64,000 bases of DNA from positions 2,542,001-2,606,000 of the forward strand of contig NZ_JAHBOH010000001.1 of assembly GCF_018531375.1 (NCBI RefSeq), read 5' to 3'. The notes beneath the pieces are model-generated. The model was not told where the DNA came from. It was given only the letters and a program-made list of their open reading frames with translations, and did no database searches. Below are positions 1 through 8,905 of this stretch, piece by piece (position 1 is the first letter of the stretch; every line of letters begins with the position of its first letter). The DNA is from Cellulomonas fulva. Lineage in GTDB: Bacteria; Actinomycetota; Actinomycetes; Actinomycetales; Cellulomonadaceae. Both the position numbers and the translations under genes were made by a program.

Positions 1-1345
1 CGAACCGCTGCTGGGCCGCGAGGGTCTCGATCCGCTCGGCATGCACCGCGACCACCGGTGCGGGGTCGGCGTGCATCGCGGACCGGACCCGGTCGACCAC
101 CGCGCCGTAGGAAGGTGCGTCCTGGCCGCCCGTGCAGGGCGCCCCGCACCGGCCCATGTCCGCCAGGGCGCACGCGGACGCGCCCGCGGGTGGCAGGAGA
201 GGCAGCCGGCGCGTGCACTGCCGGATGGCGAAGCTCTCCTGCAGCGCCTCGACGGCGAGCTGGGCGCCGGACTGCGAGGGGAACGGTCCGATGTACGCGG
301 CACCGTCCTCCTCCCGGACGTCGCGGACCACCGAGAGCCGGGGGTACGGCTCGCTGGTCAGCCGCACCCACGGCATCCGCTCCGGGAAGCGGGAGCGCCG
401 GTTGTACCGCGGCGCGTGCTCGGCGATGAGCCGGAGCTCGCGCACGCGGGCCTCGAGCGGGGTCGCGCACACCACGGGATCGACGCGCGTGGCGATGCGG
501 ACCATCTCGAGGATGCGGCCCCGCTTCTCCGCCGAGGTGAAGTAGGACCGGACGCGCTTGCGCAGCGACGTCGTCGACGTCCCGACGTACAGGACCTCCT
601 CGCCCGGGCCGCGGAACAGGTAGACCCCCGGCGCGTCCGGCAGGCCGTCCGCGAGCGTGCGCTTGCGGCGCACCTCGGCCGGCACGGGGTCGGTCGCGGT
701 GGCGAGGTCCTCGAGGTGGGTGACGCCCAGCGGGCCGAGCCGGTCGAGCAGGGCGTGCAGCACGTCGACGGTCGCCCGCGCGTCGTCCAGCGCGCGGTGG
801 TTGGGCGTGACCTCCGCGTGGAAGAGCGCGGCGAGCGTCCCCAGCTTGTGGTTCGGCGCCTCGTCACGCGTGACGACCCGGCGGGCGAGCCGCACGGTGT
901 CGACCACGCGCGGCCCCGGCCACGCGTGCCCGCACCGGGCCGCCGCCGCGCGCAGGAACCCGACGTCGAACGGCGCGTTGTGCGCGACGAGCACGGCCCC
1001 GGCGGCGAACTCGAGGAACGACGGGAGGACCTGCTCGATCGGCGGCGCGTCGACGAGCATCGACGTGGTGATGCCCGTGAGCACCTGGATGAACGGCGGC
1101 ACGGGCCCGCCCGGGTCCACCAGCGTCTGGAACTCGCCGAGCACCTGACCGCCGCGCACCTTGACCGCGCCGATCTCCGTGATGCCGTTCTCGGCCGGCG
1201 TGCCGCCCGTCGTCTCGAGGTCCACGACCACGAAGGTGACGTCCGACAGCGGGGTGCCGATCTCGTCCAGGCCGAGCTGGACGGGGGTGCCACCGGCAGC
1301 GGGGACGCCGGCCCAGACGGGGCGGAGGCGGTGCACGGTCGGCAT
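1..1345 (-). CDS. DEDDh exonuclease / GIY-YIG (UvrC-like) nuclease, partial
   Basis: The 3' end lies beyond the left edge; 448 codons are visible. Residues about 35-205 form a DnaQ-like 3'-5' exonuclease with the DEDDh set: D42 and E44 in VVDLETTGG, D127 in HNAPFD, and H183 with D188 in NHRALDD. Residues about 238-320 form a GIY-YIG nuclease domain (GVYLFRGP, then VLYVGTS) followed by UvrC-like sequence (APRYNRRSRFP). This order matches the roughly 600-residue actinobacterial family typified by M. tuberculosis Rv2191, thought to act in DNA processing or repair. The real substrate is not known. The ATG at 1345 is the first start before the exonuclease domain. The gene is divergent from the NYN gene, about 110 bases away. 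Confidence 0.9.
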   Translation of the reverse strand, partial: MPTVHRLRPVWAGVPAAGGTPVQLGLDEIGTPLSDVTFVVVDLETTGGTPAENGITEIGAVKVRGGQVLGEFQTLVDPGGPVPPFIQVLTGITTSMLVDAPPIEQVLPSFLEFAAGAVLVAHNAPFDVGFLRAAAARCGHAWPGPRVVDTVRLARRVVTRDEAPNHKLGTLAALFHAEVTPNHRALDDARATVDVLHALLDRLGPLGVTHLEDLATATDPVPAEVRRKRTLADGLPDAPGVYLFRGPGEEVLYVGTSTTSLRKRVRSYFTSAEKRGRILEMVRIATRVDPVVCATPLEARVRELRLIAEHAPRYNRRSRFPERMPWVRLTSEPYPRLSVVRDVREEDGAAYIGPFPSQSGAQLAVEALQESFAIRQCTRRLPLLPPAGASACALADMGRCGAPCTGGQDAPSYGAVVDRVRSAMHADPAPVVAVHAERIETLAAQQRF

Positions 1346-1445
1346 GGCGGCGACGGTACCTGCGGTCACCGACAAGCCCCGACAAGCCCCGGCGCGCGTC
1401 GCGCGCGTCGCGGTCGACGGGCCGTCTCGTCGTGCCGGACCCGCC

Positions 1446-1451
1446 TAGGGT
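1446..1451 (+). promoter_or_regulatory. -10 element TAGGGT of a leaderless promoter
   Basis: TAGGGT ends 7 bases before the ATG at 1459, so transcription should begin at or next to the start codon. This favours ATG 1459 over the GTG at 1432, which lies upstream of the promoter. Confidence 0.6.
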
Positions 1452-1458
1452 GACGGGC

Positions 1459-2709
1459 ATGACCGACGACGAGGTGCCCGCCGCGCTGCGTGCGCACCTC
1501 GTCGCGCTCGCCGCCGACACGGTCGCCGAGGTGGACCGGGCCGTCCTGCCGGCGCCGCTGCGCCGCGTGGCGTCGTTCGCCCCCGCGAAGCGGGCGAGCG
1601 CGGGCGCCGTCCCGCTGTGGGTCGCGCTGTCCGACGACGGCTTCCGTCACCGCGTGGCTCGCGCGTGGCAGCAGCGCCACCCGGCGCTCTCCGACGAGCT
1701 CGCCGCGCAGCCGCAGGACGTGCCTGCGTCGTGGGAGGCCGCGGCGGGTGCCTGGCTGCTCGACGGCGACTGGGCGGCGCTCGTCCCGCCGTCGCCCCGG
1801 GAGGCACCCGCCGGCGACGGCGGCGTCGCGAGCGCCCGCCTCACCGAGCGCGTCGCGCACCTGACCGCCGAGCTGGCCGCCGCGGCGGGCCGCGAGCGGG
1901 CCCTGGCGGACGAGCTCGCGACGATGCGCCGGGAGCTGCGCCGGTTGCGCTCCGACGCGGACCGCGCCCGCGCGCAGGGGCGGCAGGCGACGCAGGAGGC
2001 GGAGGAGGCGCTCGCGCTCGCGCGGCAGGAGGGCGCCGCGGCGTCGGCCGACCGTGACCGGGCGGCCGAGGACCGCCGCGCCGCCGAGGCCGAGCGGACC
2101 GCCGCACGCGCGGAGCTCAGGGTCGCGCGACGGCTCGCCGACGCCCGGGTGCGCCTGCTCCTCGACACGATCGTGGACGCGGCGAGCGGGCTCCGCACGG
2201 AGCTTGCGCTCCCGCCCGCCGCCGACCTGCCGGCGGACCTCGTCGCGCCCGCGCAGCCCGGAGCGACCGCACGCGTCGGGTCACGAGGCCGGCAGGTCGA
2301 GGACCCCGCGCTGCTCGACGAGCTGCTCCGGCAGCCTCGCGCGCACCTCGTCGTCGACGGGTACAACGTCTCGAAGACGGCGTACGGCGGCCTGACGCTG
2401 GAACGCCAGCGGCGGCTGGTCGTGGACGGGCTCGCGGCGCTCGCCGCGCGCACCGGCGCGGAGGTCACGTGCTGCTTCGACGGCCAGGACCTCGCGGTCG
2501 CGCCGGCCGCGAGCGCGCGCGGCGTGCGCGTGCTGTTCTCGGTCGGCGAGATCGCGGACGACCTCATCCGGCGGCTGGTCCACGCCGAGCCGGAGGGCCG
2601 CGTCGTCGTGGTGGTCACCAGCGACCAGGAGGTCGTCCGGGACGTCGAGGCGCGCGGCGCGTACGTGGTGCCGTCCGCGACGCTCGTGGCTCGGCTGCAG
2701 CGCAGGTGA
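1459..2709 (+). CDS. NYN domain (YacP-like) putative RNA-binding protein
   Basis: 416 residues. The C-terminal 120 residues (about 296-416) are a YacP-type NYN domain, a PIN-like nuclease fold. The acidic residues of VVDGYN, CCFDGQD, DDLIRRL and VTSDQEV would form the metal site. The middle (about 130-240) is a long alanine-, arginine- and glutamate-rich helix, probably coiled coil. The N-terminus (1-120) has no recognised fold. The family is annotated as RNA-binding in actinobacteria; the substrate is unknown. The start is chosen from the leaderless promoter TAGGGT at 1446; a GTG nine codons upstream also fits the frame. A 74-residue gene follows on the same strand. Confidence 0.85.
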   Translation: MTDDEVPAALRAHLVALAADTVAEVDRAVLPAPLRRVASFAPAKRASAGAVPLWVALSDDGFRHRVARAWQQRHPALSDELAAQPQDVPASWEAAAGAWLLDGDWAALVPPSPREAPAGDGGVASARLTERVAHLTAELAAAAGRERALADELATMRRELRRLRSDADRARAQGRQATQEAEEALALARQEGAAASADRDRAAEDRRAAEAERTAARAELRVARRLADARVRLLLDTIVDAASGLRTELALPPAADLPADLVAPAQPGATARVGSRGRQVEDPALLDELLRQPRAHLVVDGYNVSKTAYGGLTLERQRRLVVDGLAALAARTGAEVTCCFDGQDLAVAPAASARGVRVLFSVGEIADDLIRRLVHAEPEGRVVVVVTSDQEVVRDVEARGAYVVPSATLVARLQRR

Positions 2710-2755
2710 CGGCCCGACGAGGCCGGTGCCGGGCCCGGTTGTCGGAGGTCGGTCC

Positions 2756-2761
2756 TAGCGT
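2756..2761 (+). promoter_or_regulatory. -10 element TAGCGT of a leaderless promoter
   Basis: TAGCGT ends 6 bases before ATG 2768, which fixes that start and shows the small gene has its own promoter after the NYN gene. Confidence 0.6.
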
Positions 2762-2767
2762 CGCGGC

Positions 2768-2992
2768 ATGATCATCGACTGCGAAGGATGCACCGCGCGC
2801 CCGGCAGCCTGCGGGGACTGCGTCGTGACGTTCGTGCTGGAGGTACCCGGACGCGACGCCGGGACGGAGACGCCCTCCGGGGCCGCCCCCGCGGCGGCCG
2901 CGTTCGAGCTCGACGACGACGAGCGGCGGGCGCTCGGCGCGCTCGCCGCGCTGCAGATGGTGCCGCCGCTGCGCCTGGCCGAGAGCGGCTGA
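2768..2992 (+). CDS. Small conserved cysteine-containing protein
   Basis: 74 residues, function unknown. Four cysteines cluster at the N-terminus (CEGC, then C-x2-C in AACGDC), which could bind a metal or form disulfides. The C-terminus is an acidic helix (FELDDDERRALGALAALQMV). Similar short proteins of this type occur in other actinobacteria, often next to the nuclease/NYN region. It is probably real because it has a well-placed leaderless promoter and coding-type composition, and it ends inside a terminator hairpin. No reaction can be assigned. Confidence 0.7.
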   Translation: MIIDCEGCTARPAACGDCVVTFVLEVPGRDAGTETPSGAAPAAAAFELDDDERRALGALAALQMVPPLRLAESG

Positions 2993-3020
2993 CGCCCGCC
3001 CCCACGCGGGGACGGGCGTC
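2991..3020. terminator. Bidirectional hairpin terminator
   Basis: A 13-bp stem with one mismatch (gacgcccgccccc against ggggacgggcgtc) and loop acgc lies between the convergent 74-residue gene and the acyl-CoA ligase. No T-tract follows, as is common in GC-rich actinobacteria. Confidence 0.65.
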
Positions 3021-3037
3021 AGTCGCCGGACAGGGGG

Positions 3038-4855
3038 TCAGGCGACGTCGTGGCCGTCGCCCTCGTAGAGCGCCTCGACCTCGCCGGCGAAGTCCTTGAG
3101 CACGAGCGAGCGCTTCACGCTGAGCTTGGGCGTGAGGTAGCCGTTGGCGATCGTGAGGTCCGTGCCGAGGATGTGGTACTTGCGGATCGACTCTGCGCGC
3201 GAGACGGCCTTGTTGGCGCGGGCCACGGCCTTGTCGATGGACGCCAGGACGTCGGGGTCCTTGGCGGCGGCGTCGAGCGACATCTCCGGCTTGCCGTGCG
3301 CGCTCAGCCAGCCGGGCACGCCCTCCGGGTCGAGCGTCACGAGCGCACCGATGAACGGCCGCTGGTCGCCCACCACGACGACCTGGCTGATCAGCGGGTG
3401 GCCGCGGAGCCGGTCCTCGAGCACCGCGGGCGCGACGTTCTTCCCGCCGGCCGTGACGATGATCTCCTTCTTGCGGCCCGTGATCGACAGGAACCCGTCC
3501 TCGTCGATCGAGCCCAGGTCGCCCGTGCGGAACCAGCCGTCCTCGAGCGACTCGTCGGTCGCCTCCTGGTTGGCGTGGTACCCGCGGAAGACCTGGATGC
3601 CCTTGATCTCGATCTCGCCGTCCTCGGCGATCCGCACCGACGTGCCCGGCAGCGGGAGACCGACGCTGCCGATCTTGGTCTTCTCCGGCCGGTTCACGGT
3701 GGCGGGGGCGGTCGTCTCGGTCAGGCCGTAGCCCTCGAGGACGCGCAGCCCGACCCCGCGGTAGAAGTGCCCGAGGCGCTCGCCGAGCGGCGCGCCGCCG
3801 GAGATCGCCCACTGGGCCTGCCCGCCGAGCAGCGCACGCAGGCGCTTGAGGACCAGGACGTCGGCGACCTTGTGCTGCAGGCGCAGCCACGGGCTCGGCC
3901 CGCGGGGCGTGTCGAGCGCGCGGGAGTAGACGATCGACGTCTTGGCGGCGCGCTGGAAGATCGCGCTCTTCCCGCCGGCGACGGCCTTCTGCTCCGCCCC
4001 GTTGTAGACCTTCTCGAACACGCGCGGGACGGCCAGGATGAAGGTCGGCCGGAAGGACGCGAGGTCCTCGAGCAGGGTGCGGGTGTCGGGGGAGTGGCCC
4101 AGCACCGCGCCGGCCGGGATGCACAGCACGTGGATGAACCGCGCGAAGACGTGGGCGAGCGGCATGAACAGCAGCGTGCGCGAGCCGGGCTCGGACACGA
4201 CCTCGCGCAGGCCCTCCACGGCGTTCACCGTCAGCTCGTAGAAGTTCCCGTGCGTGAGCTCGACACCCTTGGGCCGGCCGGTGGTGCCGGAGGTGTAGAT
4301 GACGGTCGCGACGCTGGCGAGGTCCGCCAGGCCCCGGCGCCGCGTGATCTCGTCGTCGGGGACGTCCGCGCCGGCCGCGACCAGCGCGTCGACGGCGCCG
4401 TCGTCGATGACCAGCACCTCGCGCACGGCCGGGGTCTCCTCGGCGACCTGCGCGGCGACGGCGGCGTGCCCGGCGTTCTCGACGACGAGCAGCGACACGT
4501 CGGCGTCCGTGAGGATCCAGGCCACCTGCTCGGCGGAGGAGGTCTCGTACAGCGGCACCGGGACGGCGCCGGCCGCCCAGGCCGCCCAGTCGAGCAGCGA
4601 CCACTCGTACCGCGTGCGGGACATGATCCCGACCCGGTCGCCCGGCTGCACGCCCCGCGCCACGAGCCCCTTCGCCACCGCCACGACCTCGGCGTCCAGC
4701 TCGCGCCCCGTCAGCGGGATCCAGGGGCCGTCCTGCTGGGTCTTGTGCTCGATGACCACGCCGTCCGGGTCCGCGTCGACCCGCTCGGCGAGCAGGTCGT
4801 TGAGGTTGCGCGTCGGCTCGACGTCGACGAGCAGGGGCATGCTGAACTCGACCAT
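3038..4855 (-). CDS. Long-chain fatty acid--CoA ligase (FadD15-like)
   Basis: 605 residues, full length for the AMP-forming acyl-CoA synthetase family. The AMP-binding P-loop YTSGTTGRPKG is at about 187-197. Further motifs are YGLTETTAP (about 380), TGDLGSIDEDGFL and GRKKEII (C-terminal hinge and lid), and the terminal K-rich region (LSVKRSLVLKDF) holding the adenylation lysine. It should activate long-chain fatty acids to acyl-CoA at the membrane face for lipid synthesis or degradation. The ATG at 4855 has GGAG 6 bases upstream, and TATCCT at 4890-4895 (minus strand) is a likely -10. It is divergent from the glucokinase gene. The counterpart in M. tuberculosis is Rv2187 (fadD15), in a similar neighbourhood. 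Chain-length preference is not visible. Confidence 0.9.
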   Translation of the reverse strand: MVEFSMPLLVDVEPTRNLNDLLAERVDADPDGVVIEHKTQQDGPWIPLTGRELDAEVVAVAKGLVARGVQPGDRVGIMSRTRYEWSLLDWAAWAAGAVPVPLYETSSAEQVAWILTDADVSLLVVENAGHAAVAAQVAEETPAVREVLVIDDGAVDALVAAGADVPDDEITRRRGLADLASVATVIYTSGTTGRPKGVELTHGNFYELTVNAVEGLREVVSEPGSRTLLFMPLAHVFARFIHVLCIPAGAVLGHSPDTRTLLEDLASFRPTFILAVPRVFEKVYNGAEQKAVAGGKSAIFQRAAKTSIVYSRALDTPRGPSPWLRLQHKVADVLVLKRLRALLGGQAQWAISGGAPLGERLGHFYRGVGLRVLEGYGLTETTAPATVNRPEKTKIGSVGLPLPGTSVRIAEDGEIEIKGIQVFRGYHANQEATDESLEDGWFRTGDLGSIDEDGFLSITGRKKEIIVTAGGKNVAPAVLEDRLRGHPLISQVVVVGDQRPFIGALVTLDPEGVPGWLSAHGKPEMSLDAAAKDPDVLASIDKAVARANKAVSRAESIRKYHILGTDLTIANGYLTPKLSVKRSLVLKDFAGEVEALYEGDGHDVA

Positions 4856-5101
4856 GCTGGCTCCAGTGGCAGTGGCGGCGTGTGCGACGAGGATACGGGA
4901 CGTCCGTCCATGTCCTGGGAGGTCGCAGCGGCAGTAGTGTTCCCGGGGCGCTCCGCCGCGGGACGCGCACGGGCCCGCCGTCGCGGGGCGCTAGCGTGGG
5001 CGGGTCCGCGGGACGGACCGCCGCGCGGCGGCGGTCCCGGCACGACGCCGCGACGACGCCACGACCCGGAACTCGACGCATCAGGTAAGGGACTTCAGCG
5101 C

Positions 5102-6046
5102 ATGCACGCCATCGGTGTGGACATCGGCGGGACCAAGATCGCCGCCGGTGTGGTGGACGACGAGGGGCGGATCCTCGCCCAGACGCGCCGCCACACCGAG
5201 CCCGACGACGCCGCGAGCATCGACGCGGCGATCGCCGACGTCTACGCCGAGCTCAGCGCCGACCACCGGATCGGCGCCATCGGCCTGGCCGCGGCGGGCT
5301 TCGTGGCCGCCGACCGGTCGGGCGTGCTGTTCGCCCCGAACATCGCGTGGCGCGACTACCCGCTGCGTGACCGCGTCGCCAGCCTCATCGAGGACAAGGT
5401 CGAGATCGTCGTCGAGAACGACGCGAACGCGGCGGGCTGGGCCGAGTTCCGGTTCGGTGCGGCGCGGGACGTCGAGGACATGCTCACGCTCACGATCGGC
5501 ACGGGCCTGGGCGGCGCGATCGTCTCGCACGGCCAGCTCGTGCGCGGCTTCGCGGGCGTCGCGGCCGAGGTGGGGCACATGCGCGTCGTCCCCGGCGGCC
5601 ACTACTGCGGCTGCGGGCACGAGGGCTGCTGGGAGCAGTACGCCTCCGGCAGCGCGCTCGTGCGCGACGCGCAGGCGGCCGCCGTGGCGCACCCGGACCG
5701 CGCGGGGCGCATCCTCGAGCTCGCCGGCGGCGACGCGGAGAAGATCGTCGGCCCGTACGTGACGCAGGCGGCGCAGGAGGGCGACGAGCTCGCGATCGCG
5801 CTGCTCGCCGACCTGGGCCGCTGGATCGGTGAGGGCGCCGCGTCGGTCGCGGCCCTGCTCGACCCCGCGATGGTCGTCGTGGGCGGCGGCGTCGCCGCTG
5901 CCGGGGACCTGCTCCTGGTCCCCGCGCGCAAGGGCTTCGCCGACCAGCTCTCGGCGCGCGGCCACCGGCCCGAGGCGTCGATCGTCGTCGCCTCGATGGG
6001 CAACGACGCCGGGATCGTCGGCGCCGCGGACCTCGCGCGCCTCTGA
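5102..6046 (+). CDS. glk: ROK-family glucokinase
   Basis: 314 residues. The ROK ATP-binding motif DIGGTKIAAGVV is at 6-17; VENDANAAGWAE carries the catalytic aspartate; the ROK zinc motif CGCGHEGCWEQYASG is at about 168-182. The C-terminal motif VVVGGGVAAAGD completes the fold. It should phosphorylate glucose with ATP. In streptomycetes the equivalent GlkA also takes part in carbon-catabolite repression, but that role cannot be read here. I chose ATG 5102 because the ROK domain begins at residue 4; an in-frame open region runs far upstream but is antisense to the ligase gene. It is convergent with the following membrane protein gene. Confidence 0.92.
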   Translation: MHAIGVDIGGTKIAAGVVDDEGRILAQTRRHTEPDDAASIDAAIADVYAELSADHRIGAIGLAAAGFVAADRSGVLFAPNIAWRDYPLRDRVASLIEDKVEIVVENDANAAGWAEFRFGAARDVEDMLTLTIGTGLGGAIVSHGQLVRGFAGVAAEVGHMRVVPGGHYCGCGHEGCWEQYASGSALVRDAQAAAVAHPDRAGRILELAGGDAEKIVGPYVTQAAQEGDELAIALLADLGRWIGEGAASVAALLDPAMVVVGGGVAAAGDLLLVPARKGFADQLSARGHRPEASIVVASMGNDAGIVGAADLARL

Positions 6047-6095
6047 CCACACCGCGGGCCCGCGAGGTCGGGCCTGCGGGCGTCCGGCCGCGGGC

Positions 6096-6692
6096 TCAGA
6101 CCACGGCGCCCGTGTCGTCGTCATCGCGGTCACGCCGCTGCGGCATGCGCCACAGCAGCACCCCGACGCCGAGCACGAAGACCACGCAGGCGGCCTGCAC
6201 GATCGCGGACGGGGCGTCGCGCCACGCGATGAGCACCACGACGAGGAACAGCGGCATCCCGGCCGCGGCGAACCACGCCATGGTGAGCAGCGGGTCGCCG
6301 CCGAGCACGGGGCCGGGGTCGGGCGGCACGAACCGCTCGGCCTCGTCGATCGCGTCCTCGGCCTCGTCGTACTGCGACGTGCCGTCCCAGTCCCGGCCCG
6401 ACGCCGACGGTGCCGCGAGCTCGTCGCGCCGGGCACGTCCGTCCGTCCGGTCGTCCGTCCGGCCGTCCGCGCCGTCGTGCGGGCCGTCCTCCTGGCGGCC
6501 CTCGTGCGCGGGCCGCACGACCCGTCGCCCGTCGAAGGGCGAGGCGACGCCCGGGGCGACGGGGAAGTCGATCCCGGCCGGGGGCGCGCCGGTCCCGGCG
6601 GACGAGTCGAGGTCGCCGAGCTCCGCCACGATGCGGGCCCAGCGCTCGTCGTCGACCGGCCCGTCGTCGGGTCCGTCGGAGCGAGCAGCCAT
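6096..6692 (-). CDS. Hypothetical membrane protein with two transmembrane helices
   Basis: 198 residues, function unknown. The N-terminal 130 residues are hydrophilic and rich in Asp, Gly and Arg, with no clear fold. Two hydrophobic segments at about 137-157 (LLTMAWFAAAGMPLFLVVVLI) and 163-183 (AIVQAACVVFVLGVGVLLW) are followed by a short charged tail. The tail and linker are probably cytoplasmic. The ATG at 6692 is fixed by the leaderless -10 TAGAGT. It is divergent from the acyltransferase gene, and similar small membrane proteins sit beside that enzyme in other actinobacteria. Confidence 0.75.
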   Translation of the reverse strand: MAARSDGPDDGPVDDERWARIVAELGDLDSSAGTGAPPAGIDFPVAPGVASPFDGRRVVRPAHEGRQEDGPHDGADGRTDDRTDGRARRDELAAPSASGRDWDGTSQYDEAEDAIDEAERFVPPDPGPVLGGDPLLTMAWFAAAGMPLFLVVVLIAWRDAPSAIVQAACVVFVLGVGVLLWRMPQRRDRDDDDTGAVV

Positions 6693-6698
6693 GAGAGC

Positions 6699-6704
6699 AC
6701 TCTA
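6699..6704 (-). promoter_or_regulatory. -10 element TAGAGT of a leaderless promoter
   Basis: On the minus strand TAGAGT ends 6 bases before the ATG at 6692. Confidence 0.6.
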
Positions 6705-6751
6705 GAGTCGGACGTGCGGTCCGACGGCCCGCGAGGCGGAAGGCTGGACAC

Positions 6752-7552
6752 TTGTTCTACTGGTTGATGAAGCGGGTCTTCGTGGGGCCGCTGCTGCACC
6801 TGGTCTACCGACCGTGGATCCGCGGTGCGGAGAACGTGCCGAGCGACGGCCCGGCGATCCTCGCCAGCAACCACCTCGCGGTCATCGACTCGTTCTTCCT
6901 GCCGCTCATGCTGGACCGCGAGCTCGTGTTCATCGGCAAGCAGGAGTACTTCACCGGCCAGGGCCTCAAGGGGCGGATGACGGCCGGGTTCATGCGCGGC
7001 GTCGGGACCATCCCCGTGGACCGCGGCGGTGGCAAGGCGAGCGAGGCCGCGCTGCGCACCGGGCTGCGCCGCCTGGACGAGGGCGACCTGTTCGGCATCT
7101 ACCCGGAGGGCACCCGCAGCCCCGACGGCCGGCTCTACCGCGGCAAGACCGGCATCGCGCGGCTCGCGCTGGAGTCCGGCGCGCCGGTGGTGCCCGTCGC
7201 GATGGTCGGCACCAACATCGCCCAGCCGGTCGGCCGGCGGATCCCGAAGGTCATGCGCATCGGCATGGTCGTCGGCGAGCCCATGGACTTCTCCCGCTAC
7301 CAGGGCATGGAGAACGACCGGTTCATCCTGCGCTCGGTCACCGACGAGATCATGTACGCGATCATGAGCCTGTCCGGGCAGGAGTACGTGGACGTCTACG
7401 CGGCGACGCAGAAGGCCCGCATCGCGGCCGGCCTCGCGACGTCGGAGGGCGCCGCGGACGACGCGCGGACCGTCGCGCCGGGCGGCCGCCCCGCGCCGGA
7501 CGTCCAGGTTCCGGTCCCGCCGCAGGACGAGGGCGAGCCGTCAGTAGGATGA
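6752..7552 (+). CDS. 1-acyl-sn-glycerol-3-phosphate acyltransferase (PlsC family)
   Basis: 266 residues. Acyltransferase block I, NHLAVIDSFFLP (NHx4D), lies at about 43-54; block II around IPVDRGGG; block III EGTRSPDGRLYRGKTG; block IV PVVPVAMVGT. It should add an acyl chain to lysophosphatidate in phospholipid synthesis at the inner membrane. The C-terminal 50 residues are a disordered Ala/Pro/Gly tail. The start is TTG 6752, preceded by GGAAGG at good spacing; the ATG at 6767 would be too far from it. The family and place match M. tuberculosis Rv2182c. Acyl specificity, or a role on another lipid acceptor, cannot be settled. Confidence 0.88.
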   Translation: MFYWLMKRVFVGPLLHLVYRPWIRGAENVPSDGPAILASNHLAVIDSFFLPLMLDRELVFIGKQEYFTGQGLKGRMTAGFMRGVGTIPVDRGGGKASEAALRTGLRRLDEGDLFGIYPEGTRSPDGRLYRGKTGIARLALESGAPVVPVAMVGTNIAQPVGRRIPKVMRIGMVVGEPMDFSRYQGMENDRFILRSVTDEIMYAIMSLSGQEYVDVYAATQKARIAAGLATSEGAADDARTVAPGGRPAPDVQVPVPPQDEGEPSVG

Positions 7553-7629
7553 CCCGGGTCGGCCGGGTGCCGGCAACCGGGCACCGACGGTCGTGCTGAA
7601 GGTCCCGGTGGTGCGCGAAGGTCGCACCC

Positions 7630-7635
7630 TAGGGT
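7630..7635 (+). promoter_or_regulatory. -10 element TAGGGT upstream of the phosphofructokinase gene
   Basis: The implied leader is about 40 bases and contains a GGAAGG ribosome site at 7671-7676, so this promoter gives a leadered transcript. Confidence 0.45.
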
Positions 7636-7684
7636 CGCCTGCGTTCCGCAGGTCCACCCTGCAGCTCAACGGAAGGTGTCTGTC

Positions 7685-8905
7685 ATGTCGGTCCGTCGCG
7701 TCGCCCTCCTCACCGCGGGTGGCTTCGCCCCGTGCCTCTCGTCCGCCGTCGGTGGCCTCATCGAGCGCTACACCGAGATCGCGCCGGACGTCGAGATCAT
7801 CGCGTACGAGCACGGGTACTACGGGCTGCTGCGCGGGGACAAGATCGTCATCGACGACGAGACCCGCAAGAAGGCCGGCATCCTGCACCGGTTCGGCGGC
7901 TCGCCGATCGGCAACTCGCGCGTCAAGCTCACCAACGCCAAGGACTGCGTCAAGCGCGGCCTGGTGCAGGAGGGGCAGGACCCGCTCGAGGTCGCGGCCG
8001 AGCAGCTCAAGGCCGACGGCGTCGACGTGCTCCACACGATCGGCGGCGACGACACCAACACCACGGCCGCGGACCTCGCGGCGTTCCTCGCGGCGAACGA
8101 CTACGGCCTGACCGTCGTGGGCCTGCCCAAGACCATCGACAACGACGTGGTCCCGATCCGGCAGTCGCTCGGTGCGTGGACGGCCGCCGAGGAGGCCGCG
8201 GGCTTCGCGGCGAACATCATCGGCGAGCACCGGTCCGGGCCGCGCATGCTGATCGTGCACGAGGTCATGGGCCGGCACTGCGGCTGGCTCACCGCCGCCG
8301 CGGCCGTCGAGTACCGCAAGTGGCTGGACCAGCAGGAGTGGGTCCCGAGCATCGGCCTGTCGCGCGAGCGCTGGGACGTGCACGCCGTCTTCGTGCCCGA
8401 GCTCGCCATCGACATCGACGCCGAGGCCGAGCGCCTCAAGGCGATCATGGACAGCCAGGGGAACGTCAACATCTTCCTCTCGGAGGGTGCGGGCATGCAC
8501 GAGATCGTCGAGCAGCTCACGGCGGCGGGCACGCCGCCCGAGCGTGACCCGTTCGGTCACGTCAAGCTCGACACGATCAACCCCGGCCAGTGGTTCGCCA
8601 AGCAGTTCGCGGAGAAGCTGGGCGCCGAGAAGACGATGGTCCAGAAGTCGGGCTACTACTCGCGCGCCGCGGCCGCGAACGCCGAGGACCTGCGTCTCAT
8701 CAAGTCCATGACGGACCTCGCGGTCGAGTGCGCGCTGCGCGGCGAGGCGGGCGTGATCGGGCACGACGAGGAGAACGGCGACGTGCTGCGCGCGATCGAG
8801 TTCCCGCGCATCGCGGGTGGCAAGGCGTTCGACGTGCAGCAGGAGTGGTTCGGCGAGCTGCTGACGGACATCGGCCAGCCCTTGGTCCCGGCGAGTCACT
8901 CGTGA
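7685..8905 (+). CDS. 6-phosphofructokinase, pyrophosphate-dependent type
   Basis: 406 residues. The sequence carries the signature of the PPi-using clade: GGDDTN at 120-125, with Asp123 where ATP enzymes have Gly (GGDG), and PKTIDND at 148-154, with Lys149 instead of Gly. D152 is the catalytic base; MGRHCGWL is the fructose-phosphate site. It should interconvert fructose 6-phosphate and fructose 1,6-bisphosphate using pyrophosphate, reversibly, which saves ATP. ATG 7685 follows GGAAGG by 8 bases; the GTG at 7676 overlaps that site and is excluded. The stop overlaps the aroG start by four bases (GTGA), so the two are probably co-translated. PPi use is inferred from residues, not measured. Confidence 0.9.
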   Translation: MSVRRVALLTAGGFAPCLSSAVGGLIERYTEIAPDVEIIAYEHGYYGLLRGDKIVIDDETRKKAGILHRFGGSPIGNSRVKLTNAKDCVKRGLVQEGQDPLEVAAEQLKADGVDVLHTIGGDDTNTTAADLAAFLAANDYGLTVVGLPKTIDNDVVPIRQSLGAWTAAEEAAGFAANIIGEHRSGPRMLIVHEVMGRHCGWLTAAAAVEYRKWLDQQEWVPSIGLSRERWDVHAVFVPELAIDIDAEAERLKAIMDSQGNVNIFLSEGAGMHEIVEQLTAAGTPPERDPFGHVKLDTINPGQWFAKQFAEKLGAEKTMVQKSGYYSRAAAANAEDLRLIKSMTDLAVECALRGEAGVIGHDEENGDVLRAIEFPRIAGGKAFDVQQEWFGELLTDIGQPLVPASHS